Shown here one piece after another: positions 7,825-15,525 of a stretch of 21,260 nucleotides of DNA. How positions within the stretch are numbered: position 1 is the first letter of the stretch; each line of letters starts with the position of its first letter. The stretch is from positions 1 to 21,260 of the forward strand of contig CAIPBN010000135.1 in NCBI GenBank assembly GCA_903863315.1. Direction: 5' to 3'. This DNA comes from an uncultured Verrucomicrobiota bacterium (lineage in GTDB: Bacteria; Verrucomicrobiota; Verrucomicrobiia; Limisphaerales; SXTU01). A program made the position numbers and the translations under genes. The notes under the pieces are model-generated. The model was not told the origin of the DNA and did not search any database. It saw only the letters and a program-made list of their open reading frames with translations.

Positions 7825-8024
7825 GTCTTCACGCTGGGACGGCAAAGTTACAGCTCGAAGTCGGGGTGATAACAATTGGCAAACGACCCTCAGGTTTAGC
7901 TCAATTGTTTCGTGAAGGTAATTGCTTAGTCGCGCTCCCGTAACGCGGACTCTACAGGTTGTGGCTCGTTCAAAGGCAGCCCACCAAGGGTTGCCGGACC
8001 AACTCGGCAAACCACGACAACGCT
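7825..8024. promoter_or_regulatory. intergenic region between divergent genes
   Basis: These 200 bases separate the starts of the glycosyltransferase gene (-) and the Mpo1-like gene (+), so promoters for both should lie here. There are AT-rich patches around 7868-7885 and 7900-7930, but I cannot fix a convincing -35/-10 pair on either strand. Confidence 0.4.
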
Positions 8025-8654
8025 ATGACAAATTTTTTACAGTGCCTCCACACCCAGCGGATGGATGACCACCGGTATTACCATCACAGCCGCATCAACC
8101 AGTCGCTGCATTTCATCAGCGCCATCAGCTTCCTCGTCGCCTACGTATTCCTGTTCATCCAGCCAGCGTGGGCGGCGCTCATCGCGTGGTTCATCTCCAT
8201 GCCCAGCCGGCAGGCCGGGCATTTCTTCTTTGAGCCGCGTGGCTATGATGAGGTGAACCAGGCCACGCATGAGCACAAAGAGGACATCAAGGTGGGCTAC
8301 AACCTCCAGCGTAAGGTCGTGCTCATGTCGCTGTGGGCCGCGATTCCGCTCGCGCTGTATTTCGACCGCAGTTTCTTCGGGCTGTTTGCAGCCACGGGCA
8401 CCTGGGAAAACTATTTCCACTCGCTCGGCATCCTGTGGCTCTGGCTTGGCGCGGGCGGGCTGCTCTTCCGCACCATCCACCTGTTTTTCCTCCAAGACAT
8501 CCAGACCGGCCTCGTGTGGATGACGAAGATTCTCACCGACCCGTTCCACGACATCAAACTCTACCACCGGGCACCGCTCTTCCTGCTGAAGGGCGAGCTG
8601 ATTGACCCGATGCATCATGTGCGGGAAAATCACCGCACGTCGTCGCCAGCCTGA
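8025..8654 (+). CDS. Mpo1/DUF962-like polytopic membrane protein
   Basis: This 209-residue protein has several hydrophobic segments (about residues 30-58, 92-107 and 125-165) and a cluster of histidines: H16, H20, H21, H29, then H66 in RQAGHFFFEPRG, then H82 and H84. The pattern of an N-terminal YYHH..IN..LH stretch followed by Q-GH-FE-R resembles the DUF962/Mpo1 family. The founding yeast member of that family is an iron-dependent dioxygenase that shortens 2-hydroxy fatty acids. The protein is somewhat longer than minimal DUF962 proteins, with an extra hydrophobic C-terminal half. The similarity is judged by eye and moderate, so a lipid-modifying role is inference. ATG 8025 is chosen; an in-frame start at 7959 would add 22 unconvincing residues. 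Its stop lies one base from that of the convergent aminotransferase gene. Confidence 0.65.
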   Translation: MTNFLQCLHTQRMDDHRYYHHSRINQSLHFISAISFLVAYVFLFIQPAWAALIAWFISMPSRQAGHFFFEPRGYDEVNQATHEHKEDIKVGYNLQRKVVLMSLWAAIPLALYFDRSFFGLFAATGTWENYFHSLGILWLWLGAGGLLFRTIHLFFLQDIQTGLVWMTKILTDPFHDIKLYHRAPLFLLKGELIDPMHHVRENHRTSSPA

Positions 8655-8655
8655 G

Positions 8656-10314
8656 TCACCACCCGAAGCGATGCCGCAGCATTTCGCGCAGCAGCCCGCG
8701 GCGAATCACTTTGTTCGTCAACGCTGGGTTCCGCCACCACCAGCCGTCCTCGGCCATCGCGCGGGCGGCCTGCACGAAGCGGCTTTGCACCTCCGCGAAG
8801 TCCTGCTCCGTGTAGTTCAGGCTGAAGATGAACCGACCGGTGCCCACCCAGCTCAACGCCAGGCCTTGCGCGCGCAGATAGAACTGAAACATCCAGTTGT
8901 AGCGGGACGGCTGCTCGTAAGTCACGGTCCAGATGGTCGAGAGGTTTGCCACGCGCGGCGGGAGGTTTTCCTTGGCGACTGCGGCGTTCAACTGCCCGGC
9001 CCGTTCGTTCCAGGTCGCGTCGAGATTCTGGTAGAGCGCCTGAATCTCGGGGGATGCCACGCTTTCGAGAAACACCTGCATCGTGGTCATCACATAGGGA
9101 TGCGAGTTGAAGGTGCCGCGCGCGAAGCACAGGTCCGCCGGCCGGTCCTCCTTGAAGCGACGCATCAGGTCGCGCCGGCCGCAAAGCACGCCGACCGGCA
9201 GCCCACCCGCGATGGTCTTGCCGTAAGTGACCATGTCTGCCTGCAAGCCGAAGTATTCTTGCGCTCCGCGCGGCGCGAGCCGGAAGCCCACGAATACCTC
9301 GTCGAGAATGAGGACAATGCCGCGCGCCGTGCAGACCTCGCGCAGTTGCTTGAGCCACTGCGTGTAGGCGGCGCGGTCGAACTTCGCCTTGCGCCCGCTG
9401 TCCACCAGCGTCGAGTCGCCCGGCGCAGGCGCGTTCGGGTGCAGGGCCTGCAATGGATTGACGAGCACGCAGGCGATGTCCTGGCGCGTGCGCAGGACGT
9501 GGAGCGCCGCCGGGTCCAGGTCCTCCAAGGTGTAGGTGTGGCGCGGGGAAATCGGATTGCCCGGCCCCGGCTGCACATCCTCCCACCATCCGTGGTAAGC
9601 CCCGCAGAACCGCACCAAATGCGTGCGCCTTGTGTGATAGCGCGCGAGTCGCACCGCCTGCATCACCGCTTCGGTGCCGGACATGTGGAAGGAGACTTCG
9701 TCCAGGCCCGAGATGGCGCGCAGCCGCGTCACGTTTTCGGCCACGCAGGGATGATACGATCCCAGCACGGGCCCCAGCGCCTCCGCCCGCGCCGCGCCCT
9801 CGCGGATGCAGGCCTTGTAGAAATCCACCCCGAACACGTTCACCCCATACGACCCGGTCACGTCGTAAAAGTGATTTCCGTCCAAGTCCTGCACCATCAC
9901 CCCGCTCGCCGACTCGACGAAGGAACCCACCTTCAAGTGCTCGCGGCAGTAGGGACTGAACTGAAAGGGCACGCGGTAAGCGCCGGTGAATTGCAGGTCC
10001 GAGATGCCCCCACGCGCCTCCGCCGTGAGCGCGATGGATTTGGGACTCCGTTCGCGGAGCAGGGTTGCGAGCCGCTCGAAACCGAGCTTCCGCCGCTCCA
10101 CCACTTCGCCGGGCGCGCCGTCCGCGTTGAAGAACTCCTCCTGCCCATAGGCATAACCGGGAATCAACGCCGCGAACCGCTTGGCCATCTTGGAATGGCC
10201 AGTCAGCGAGCGATGCTTCGCCCGCGACAACTCCAGCCGCCGTTTCACGCGCGGCAACAGGACTGCCGCCGCGCCCATTGCCGCTCCGACCACCGCCATG
10301 TTGTTGCTAATCAT
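8656..10314 (-). CDS. class III PLP-dependent aminotransferase with N-terminal hydrophobic anchor
   Basis: This 552-residue protein is related to glutamate-1-semialdehyde aminomutase and other class III aminotransferases. Visible motifs are SGTEAVMQAVRLAR (PLP phosphate binding, around 212), CGAYHGWWE (around 238-245), LILDEVFVGFR with the cofactor aspartate D338, and TYGKTIAGGLPVG with the PLP-binding lysine K366. Family members are usually about 430 residues. The extra ~100 N-terminal residues begin with a hydrophobic stretch (about 6-20) followed by basic residues, which looks like a membrane anchor. It is unlikely to be the tetrapyrrole enzyme HemL because of this extension and its neighbours. 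The start ATG 10314 gives the hydrophobic N-terminus; the frame extends a little further to 10383. It is divergent from the decarboxylase gene with only 56 bases between starts, suggesting shared control. The substrate is unknown, perhaps a lipid-linked amino compound. Confidence 0.85.
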   Translation of the reverse strand: MISNNMAVVGAAMGAAAVLLPRVKRRLELSRAKHRSLTGHSKMAKRFAALIPGYAYGQEEFFNADGAPGEVVERRKLGFERLATLLRERSPKSIALTAEARGGISDLQFTGAYRVPFQFSPYCREHLKVGSFVESASGVMVQDLDGNHFYDVTGSYGVNVFGVDFYKACIREGAARAEALGPVLGSYHPCVAENVTRLRAISGLDEVSFHMSGTEAVMQAVRLARYHTRRTHLVRFCGAYHGWWEDVQPGPGNPISPRHTYTLEDLDPAALHVLRTRQDIACVLVNPLQALHPNAPAPGDSTLVDSGRKAKFDRAAYTQWLKQLREVCTARGIVLILDEVFVGFRLAPRGAQEYFGLQADMVTYGKTIAGGLPVGVLCGRRDLMRRFKEDRPADLCFARGTFNSHPYVMTTMQVFLESVASPEIQALYQNLDATWNERAGQLNAAVAKENLPPRVANLSTIWTVTYEQPSRYNWMFQFYLRAQGLALSWVGTGRFIFSLNYTEQDFAEVQSRFVQAARAMAEDGWWWRNPALTNKVIRRGLLREMLRHRFGW

Positions 10315-10370
10315 TCTCGGTTCCTGATTTTGGAATCCGTCGTTCCCGCTCCCATCCACTCCACCCGACC

Positions 10371-11264
10371 GTGAGCACCCCAAGTTTCCGCGACCGCATC
10401 TTTCAGCAGGAGGACATCAACTTCCTTCTCACCAACCGCATTCCGCGGCTCTTCGTCACCCGCTTCATGGGCTGGTTTAGCAAAATCGAGCAGCCGCTCG
10501 TGCGCGACTTGTCCCTGTGGGCTTGGAAGCTGTTTACTGACCTGGATTTGAGTGACGCGAAGAAGGATCGTTTCACGAGTGTTCACGACTGCTTCATCCG
10601 GGAGCTGAAACCGGGCGCGCGGGTCGTGGACCCCGCCCCGGCAGCGCTCACCAGCCCCTGCGATGCGATTGTGGGTCAATGTGGAGTCGTGCAAGGACAA
10701 CAAGTCTTTCAAGCCAAAGGGTTCCCCTATTCCGTGACAGAACTGTTCGGAAACGGTGACGAAGCGGCAAAATACGAAGGCGGCTGCTACGTCACCCTCC
10801 GCCTGCGCTCCAGCATGTATCACCGGTTCCACGCGCCCCATGACTGCCATCTCCGCCACGTCACCTATATCTCCGGCGATACTTGGAACGTGAACCCCGT
10901 CGCCCTCAAGCGCGTGGAAAAACTCTTCTGCAAAAACGAACGCGCCGCCTTCCGCTGCGAGCTGCAACCCGGGGGACCCACCATCACCCTCGTCGCGGTG
11001 GCCGCCGTCCTCGTTGCCAGCATCCGCATCCCCTGTTTGGGCGCGCTATTTCATCCCCGCTACCCCGGCCCCAACGAAATCCCCTGCGACGCCGCCTTCC
11101 GCAAAGGCCAGGAGATGGGCTGGTTCCAACACGGCTCCACCATCCTCGTCTTCGCGCCGAGGGGGTTCGCCTTGGCCGAGGGCATTCAGGAGGGGCGGGA
11201 AATCCGCATGGGCCGCCGGTTGATGGACATCAAAATGCCCTGGTCCGCTGCCGAGCGGGTATGA
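10371..11264 (+). CDS. psd: phosphatidylserine decarboxylase family protein
   Basis: Members of this family cleave themselves at a Gly-Ser bond and use the resulting pyruvoyl group to decarboxylate phosphatidylserine to phosphatidylethanolamine, or a related substrate. Here the processing site is G255-S256-T257 near the C-terminus, in WFQHGSTIL. The self-cleavage triad is complete: D98 in SPCDAIVG and H154 in YHRFHAP, with S256. The length of 297 residues fits a full-size enzyme. The residue before the GST is His rather than the usual Leu or Phe. The start is GTG 10371, with no ATG nearby and no clear Shine-Dalgarno sequence. Its divergent partner is a membrane-anchored aminotransferase, so a specialised aminophospholipid substrate is possible. 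The gene symbol is given for the family; the exact substrate is not proven. Confidence 0.88.
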   Translation: MSTPSFRDRIFQQEDINFLLTNRIPRLFVTRFMGWFSKIEQPLVRDLSLWAWKLFTDLDLSDAKKDRFTSVHDCFIRELKPGARVVDPAPAALTSPCDAIVGQCGVVQGQQVFQAKGFPYSVTELFGNGDEAAKYEGGCYVTLRLRSSMYHRFHAPHDCHLRHVTYISGDTWNVNPVALKRVEKLFCKNERAAFRCELQPGGPTITLVAVAAVLVASIRIPCLGALFHPRYPGPNEIPCDAAFRKGQEMGWFQHGSTILVFAPRGFALAEGIQEGREIRMGRRLMDIKMPWSAAERV

Positions 11265-11322
11265 ACACAACTTCGCGCCCAGCGTCTGGCTACTCGGTCC
11301 GTAGAATTAACTGAAGGCCACG

Positions 11323-12582
11323 ATGAATTCCCCCTACGTCATTACCCGCGCACCCCTCTCCCGCCGCACCTTCCTGCGCGGCACCGGCGTCGCGCTCACA
11401 CTGCCGTTCCTCGATGCCATGCGCCCCGCGTTCGGGGCCGACGCCGGCAAAGCCCCGCCGCGCCGGATGGTGTGCATCGAGACGAACATGGGCATCCTCC
11501 CGCAGTTCTTCTTCCCGGAGAAGGCTGGCAAGGACTACGCGGCCAGCCCGTATCTGGAACGCCTCGCGGCGCACCGTAATCAGATGACCGTGTTTTCCGG
11601 TGTGAGTCACCCGGGAGTCACCGGCGCGCATGCGGCAGAGAAATGCTTCATCACTGGCACGCCGCACCCCGAGCGCGGAGGCTTCCGCAACTGGATTTCC
11701 CTCGACCAGTTCGCCGCCGAGCGCGTCGGCAACCACACGCGCTATCCGTCGCTCGTGCTGGCCATGAGCAGCGAAGGCCAGACGCTGAGCTACACCCGCA
11801 GCGGCGCGCCCATTCCGGCGGAGAAGAGTCCGAAGAAGCTCTTTCAAAAGCTCTTCATCCAGGGCAACCCCAAGGAGGTCGCCGCCAACGTCGAGGCCAT
11901 TAAGCAGGGCCGCAGCCTCCTCGATTTCGTCGGCGATCAGTCCAAGCGCCTGAACCGCTCCCTCTCGAAGGCCGACCAGGTGCGGATGGACCAGTATTAC
12001 ACCTCCGTTCGCGAGCTGGAGCAGCGGCTGCACAGTTCCGAGGAGTGGGAATACAAGCCCAAGCCCGTGGTCACTGCGAAGGCCCCCGACGACATTGATG
12101 ATGCCAAGGAGTTCGTCGCCAAGACACGCCTGATGTTCGACGTGATGAAGCTCGCGCTGGAGACCGACTCCACGCGCCTCATCTCGCTGTTCATCGACAC
12201 CGTGGTCATCCACAACATCACGCACCACGGCAACCGCCCCGAAGTCCTGGGCGAACTGCGCGGACACGAGGAAAAGCAGTTCGACGCCTTGAACGGCTTC
12301 CTCACCGCCCTAGCCGGCACGAAGGAAGACAACCAGTCCCTCCTCGACCGCACCATGGTTCTCTACGGCACGCCGATGGGTAGCGCGAACTCGCACTCGA
12401 ACGTGAACCTCCCCGTGCTGCTCGCGGGCGGCGGTTTCAAGCACGGCCAGCACCTCGCCTTCAACACGACGAACAACTACCCGCTCACGAACCTCTACGT
12501 CTCCATGCTCCAGCGCCTGGGCATCGAGACCGACCAGTTCAGCACCGGCAAGGGCACGCTGCGGGGGCTGGAGCTGGCGTGA
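11323..12582 (+). CDS. Tat-exported HXXSHH (DUF1552) protein, set A
   Basis: This 419-residue protein carries a twin-arginine signal, S13-R-R-T-F-L-R19, followed by a hydrophobic stretch ending near FGADA, so export as a folded protein is expected. The body matches the DUF1552 family (HXXSHH), whose function is unknown. The family motif appears as H297-N-I-T-H-H302, with Thr in place of Ser. Other family features are FFFPEKAGKDY, LETDSTRLISLF and the C-terminal VLLAGGGFKHG region. It is followed after 6 bases by a DUF1592 cytochrome protein, the usual genomic partner in Planctomycetota and Verrucomicrobiota. The ATG is preceded by GAAGG at a suitable distance. The histidine cluster and Tat route suggest a metal-cofactor enzyme, but that is inference. 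Confidence 0.88.
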   Translation: MNSPYVITRAPLSRRTFLRGTGVALTLPFLDAMRPAFGADAGKAPPRRMVCIETNMGILPQFFFPEKAGKDYAASPYLERLAAHRNQMTVFSGVSHPGVTGAHAAEKCFITGTPHPERGGFRNWISLDQFAAERVGNHTRYPSLVLAMSSEGQTLSYTRSGAPIPAEKSPKKLFQKLFIQGNPKEVAANVEAIKQGRSLLDFVGDQSKRLNRSLSKADQVRMDQYYTSVRELEQRLHSSEEWEYKPKPVVTAKAPDDIDDAKEFVAKTRLMFDVMKLALETDSTRLISLFIDTVVIHNITHHGNRPEVLGELRGHEEKQFDALNGFLTALAGTKEDNQSLLDRTMVLYGTPMGSANSHSNVNLPVLLAGGGFKHGQHLAFNTTNNYPLTNLYVSMLQRLGIETDQFSTGKGTLRGLELA

Positions 12583-12588
12583 TGTTGC

Positions 12589-15084
12589 ATGACCTCGTCT
12601 TCCCTGCGCCCGCTGCTCTGGTGCGGCATCCTCTGGGCCGGCCTCACCGCCGCAACGTCCGCTGCTGAGTTCAAGCCCGCTTCGTTCTTCGCTAGCCATT
12701 GCACCGAGTGCCACGGTGGCGACGCCAAGAAGGGCGGCCTGGACCTGACCGCGCTCAAGCCGGATTTCGCCGCACGAGAAACTTTCGCACGGTGGGAAAA
12801 GGTCTTCGACCGCGTGGCCCGGGGCGAGATGCCGCCGAAGAAGAGCGCACAACCGCCGCCGGCGGCACGGGAGGCGTTCGTGAAATCGCTCGGCGGCGAA
12901 CTGCACGCCATTTCCGCCGCGCAACAGCGCGAAGCGGGTCGCGTGGTCGTGCGGCGGATGAACCGCGTGGAATACGAGCAGACCGTCCACGATCTGTTCG
13001 GCATCACCGTGCCGCTGGCGGAGTTGCTCCCGGAGGACAACGCGGCGGCGGGCTTCGACAATGTCAGCAGCGCGCTGGAGACCTCCGCCACGCACCTCGT
13101 TCGCTACCAGCAGGCCGCTGACCGTGCGCTGGCCGCCGCGCTGCCGGCATGGCCGCTGACGAACACGGTGCGCCGCTGGACGGGGCGGCAGTTTCTCGAG
13201 AGCCGGCCCAAGCCGAATCGCGAGGGCACCGCGCCGTTCGTGCGCTTCGAGGGCGATACCATCGTGCTTTGCGCCCGCCTCTACAAACACGGCAGCGTCA
13301 CCACGCCGCCCACGCCCGCGCCGGGCCGTTATCGCATCCGCGCCTCGGTGCGCGCCGTGAACACGGGCGGGAAAACCATCCCGATGCTGGTCGGCAAAAT
13401 CAGCTCCGACCGCTTCGCCCACGAAAAACTCCAGCATGTGCTCGACCACTTCGATGTGCCGGCGGACCGCACGCGGGTCATCGAAGTCGAGGCCGCGCTG
13501 CCCGCGGGCGAGCAGGTGTATCTCGAAGGCATGGACCTGCCGTTCTTCCAGGACCAGAAGAAGCAGCGCAACGGCGAGCCGGTCGGCGACGATTTCAAAG
13601 GTCCCGGCCTCGCCGTGGATTGGATTGAGCTCGAAGGCCCGCTTGATGCCGGGCTTGGCTACGCACGGCTCTTCGGTGACTTGCCTCAAGTGCCTTCGCG
13701 CTACCTCGCCGACACGCTTGCGGGCAAGCCCGTGCGCGACGATTGGAAGAAGTGGAACGTGCCCGGCGAGTTCACGAAGTATCCGCTTTCGCCCGTCTCG
13801 ACCAACGCTGCCGCCGACGCCGAGCGGCTGTTGCGCGCGTTCCTGCCGCGCGCGTTCCGCCGGCCCGTGAGCGACGAGACGGCGGCGCATTTCATCCGCT
13901 TCGCGCACGCCCAGCTCGATGCGGGCGAGACTTTCGGCGACGCGATGCGCGCCGCCTACAAGGCCGCGCTCTGCTCGCCGCACTTCCTGCTTTATGTCGA
14001 GAAGCCCGGTCGGCTCGACGACTTCGCCGTGGCCGCGCGGCTGGCGCGGTTGTTTTGGAATTCACTGCCCGACGACGAACTCACCGCGCTCGCGGCGAAA
14101 GGCGAGTTGACCAAGCCCGCAACTTTGCGCGCGCAGACCGAGCGGCTGCTGCGTGATGCGAAGGCGCGGCGCTTTGCCGCCAGCTTCACCGGGCAGTGGC
14201 TCGACCTGCGGAAGTTCCAAGACATGAAGCCCGACGCGCTTTACTTGGAATACGACGACCTGCTCGCGTGGGCCATGCCGCTGGAGACCACGAAGTTCTT
14301 CGACGAAGTGCTCGCGCGCGACCTGCCCACAAGCACGTTCGTCCACTCGGACTGGACCTTCCTCAACGCGCGGCTGGCGCAGCATTACGGCCTGCCCGGC
14401 GTGCTCGGCATGGAGCCGTGCCGTGTGAACCTTCCGCCCGGTTCGCGGCGCGGCGGCATCCTCACGCACGCCAGCCTGCTCAAGCTCACCACCAACGCCA
14501 CCTACACCTCGCCCGTGAAGCGCGGCGCGTGGGTGCTGGAGCGCATCATCGGCCGGCCCCCGCCGCCGCCGCCCGCCGACGTGGCCGCCATCGAACCGGA
14601 CATCCGCGGTGCGACGACGCTGCGCGAGCAGTTGGACAAGCACAAGAACGTGCCCGTGTGCGCGTCCTGCCACGTCCACATTGACCCGCCGGGCTTCGCC
14701 CTCGAAAGCTACGACGTGGTCGGCGGCTGGCGCGACCGCTACCGCGTGAAGCAGCCGCCGCCGAAGGGTGGCGACTACGTGGAGCTGGCCAACTACCCCG
14801 GCAAGAAAGTCTGGCTCGCCCGGCCCGTCGAGCCGGCCGGCGAGATGCCCGACGGCCAGGCCTTCGCGAACATTGATGACTACAAGCGCCTGCTCCTGCG
14901 CGACCCCGACCAGCTCACGCGCAATCTCGCGCAGAAGCTCCTCACCTACGCCACCGGTGCGGACCTCCAGTTCGCGGACCGGGCGGTTGTCGAGCAAATT
15001 GTCAGCGACGTGCGCAAGCAGAACCACGGCTTCCGGGCGCTCGTGCATGCCGTGGTGGCGAGCCCGGTGTTTCTGAGCAAATGA
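12589..15084 (+). CDS. exported cytochrome-c-like DUF1587/1595/1592/1588/1585 protein, set A
   Basis: An 831-residue protein with a signal peptide (about residues 1-26). A planctomycete-type cytochrome c motif follows at C38-T-E-C41-H42, with MPPKK downstream as a possible axial Met region. Domains in order are: cytochrome-like (30-115), DUF1587 with RRMNRVEYEQTVHDLFG (about 120-185), a beta-rich insert with APGRYRIRASV (about 215-350), DUF1595 with AFRRPVSDE (about 405-465), DUF1592 (about 475-605), DUF1588 (about 610-715) with a second heme-type motif C691-A-S-C694-H695, and DUF1585 at the C-terminus. The family is common in Planctomycetota and Verrucomicrobiota and has no settled function. 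Two CxxCH motifs suggest redox activity outside the cytoplasm. The beta-rich insert could be a carbohydrate-binding module. A run of six prolines lies near residue 660. ATG 12589 follows the previous stop by 6 bases. Confidence 0.9.
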   Translation: MTSSSLRPLLWCGILWAGLTAATSAAEFKPASFFASHCTECHGGDAKKGGLDLTALKPDFAARETFARWEKVFDRVARGEMPPKKSAQPPPAAREAFVKSLGGELHAISAAQQREAGRVVVRRMNRVEYEQTVHDLFGITVPLAELLPEDNAAAGFDNVSSALETSATHLVRYQQAADRALAAALPAWPLTNTVRRWTGRQFLESRPKPNREGTAPFVRFEGDTIVLCARLYKHGSVTTPPTPAPGRYRIRASVRAVNTGGKTIPMLVGKISSDRFAHEKLQHVLDHFDVPADRTRVIEVEAALPAGEQVYLEGMDLPFFQDQKKQRNGEPVGDDFKGPGLAVDWIELEGPLDAGLGYARLFGDLPQVPSRYLADTLAGKPVRDDWKKWNVPGEFTKYPLSPVSTNAAADAERLLRAFLPRAFRRPVSDETAAHFIRFAHAQLDAGETFGDAMRAAYKAALCSPHFLLYVEKPGRLDDFAVAARLARLFWNSLPDDELTALAAKGELTKPATLRAQTERLLRDAKARRFAASFTGQWLDLRKFQDMKPDALYLEYDDLLAWAMPLETTKFFDEVLARDLPTSTFVHSDWTFLNARLAQHYGLPGVLGMEPCRVNLPPGSRRGGILTHASLLKLTTNATYTSPVKRGAWVLERIIGRPPPPPPADVAAIEPDIRGATTLREQLDKHKNVPVCASCHVHIDPPGFALESYDVVGGWRDRYRVKQPPPKGGDYVELANYPGKKVWLARPVEPAGEMPDGQAFANIDDYKRLLLRDPDQLTRNLAQKLLTYATGADLQFADRAVVEQIVSDVRKQNHGFRALVHAVVASPVFLSK

Positions 15085-15108
15085 CCGGGAGACCGAGAGA
15101 TTGAGAGA

Positions 15109-15525
15109 ATGAGTGACAGCGAGACAGTCCAGCGTGCGTCGCAGCGGAAGAAAATCATCCGGCGGCATACGGATTTGGAGGTTTATCAGATGGCTTTTGA
15201 CACCGCGATGAAGGTGTTCGAGTTGAGCAAGAGCTTTCCCGTCGAAGAGCGGTATTCGCTGACAGATCAGATTCGCCGGTCGTCACGGTCGGTGTGCAGC
15301 AATCTGGCGGAAGCGTGGCGCAAGCGGCGCTACGGGGCTGCGTTCATCAGCAAGTTGAGTGACTCGGAAGGCGAAGCAGCCGAGACGCAAGTTTGGCTGC
15401 AGTTCGCGACGAAGTGTGGCTACATAGCCCCCGAATCCGCCCGAGAACTCTATCGCGCTTGCGATGACATTATTGGCAAGCTCGTCACCATGAGCACGAA
15501 TCCCAAACAATGGACTTTGCAATGA
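15109..15525 (+). CDS. four-helix-bundle protein (S23 / 23S rRNA-intervening-sequence type)
   Basis: This 138-residue helical protein belongs to the four-helix-bundle family (often named for 23S rRNA intervening sequences). The signatures are HTDLEVYQMAFD, then PVEERYSLTDQIRRSSRSVCSNLAEAW and a C-terminal helix reading SARELYRACDDIIGKLVTM. The extra N-terminal ~20 residues are charged. No rRNA gene is nearby, so this is one of the many free-standing members whose role is unknown; the bundle is thought to bind nucleic acid or form oligomers. It lies between two exported-protein genes and its TGA overlaps the ATG of the next gene (ATGA at 15522-15525), so it is probably co-translated with it. 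A GA-rich stretch immediately upstream supplies a Shine-Dalgarno-like signal. It has no signal peptide, unlike its neighbours. Confidence 0.9.
   Translation: MSDSETVQRASQRKKIIRRHTDLEVYQMAFDTAMKVFELSKSFPVEERYSLTDQIRRSSRSVCSNLAEAWRKRRYGAAFISKLSDSEGEAAETQVWLQFATKCGYIAPESARELYRACDDIIGKLVTMSTNPKQWTLQ

Noticed and set aside
8602..10374. Long + strand reading frame (590 codons) opposite the aminotransferase gene
   Set aside because: It mirrors the real gene on the other strand. The conserved PLP motifs are all on the minus strand, and the predicted product is an Arg/His/Ala-rich string without a domain. Long antisense frames are expected at this GC content.
12310..13983. Minus-strand frame of 557 codons across the set A genes
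   Set aside because: It spans the end of one conserved gene and the start of another on the + strand, has no motif, and reflects high-GC codon structure.
15085..15108. GA-rich short repeat before the four-helix-bundle gene
   Set aside because: It is simply a purine-rich ribosome-binding stretch of low complexity, too short to call a repeat element.
15109..15525. 23S rRNA intervening sequence
   Set aside because: The protein family is named for such inserts, but no 23S rRNA sequence surrounds this gene.
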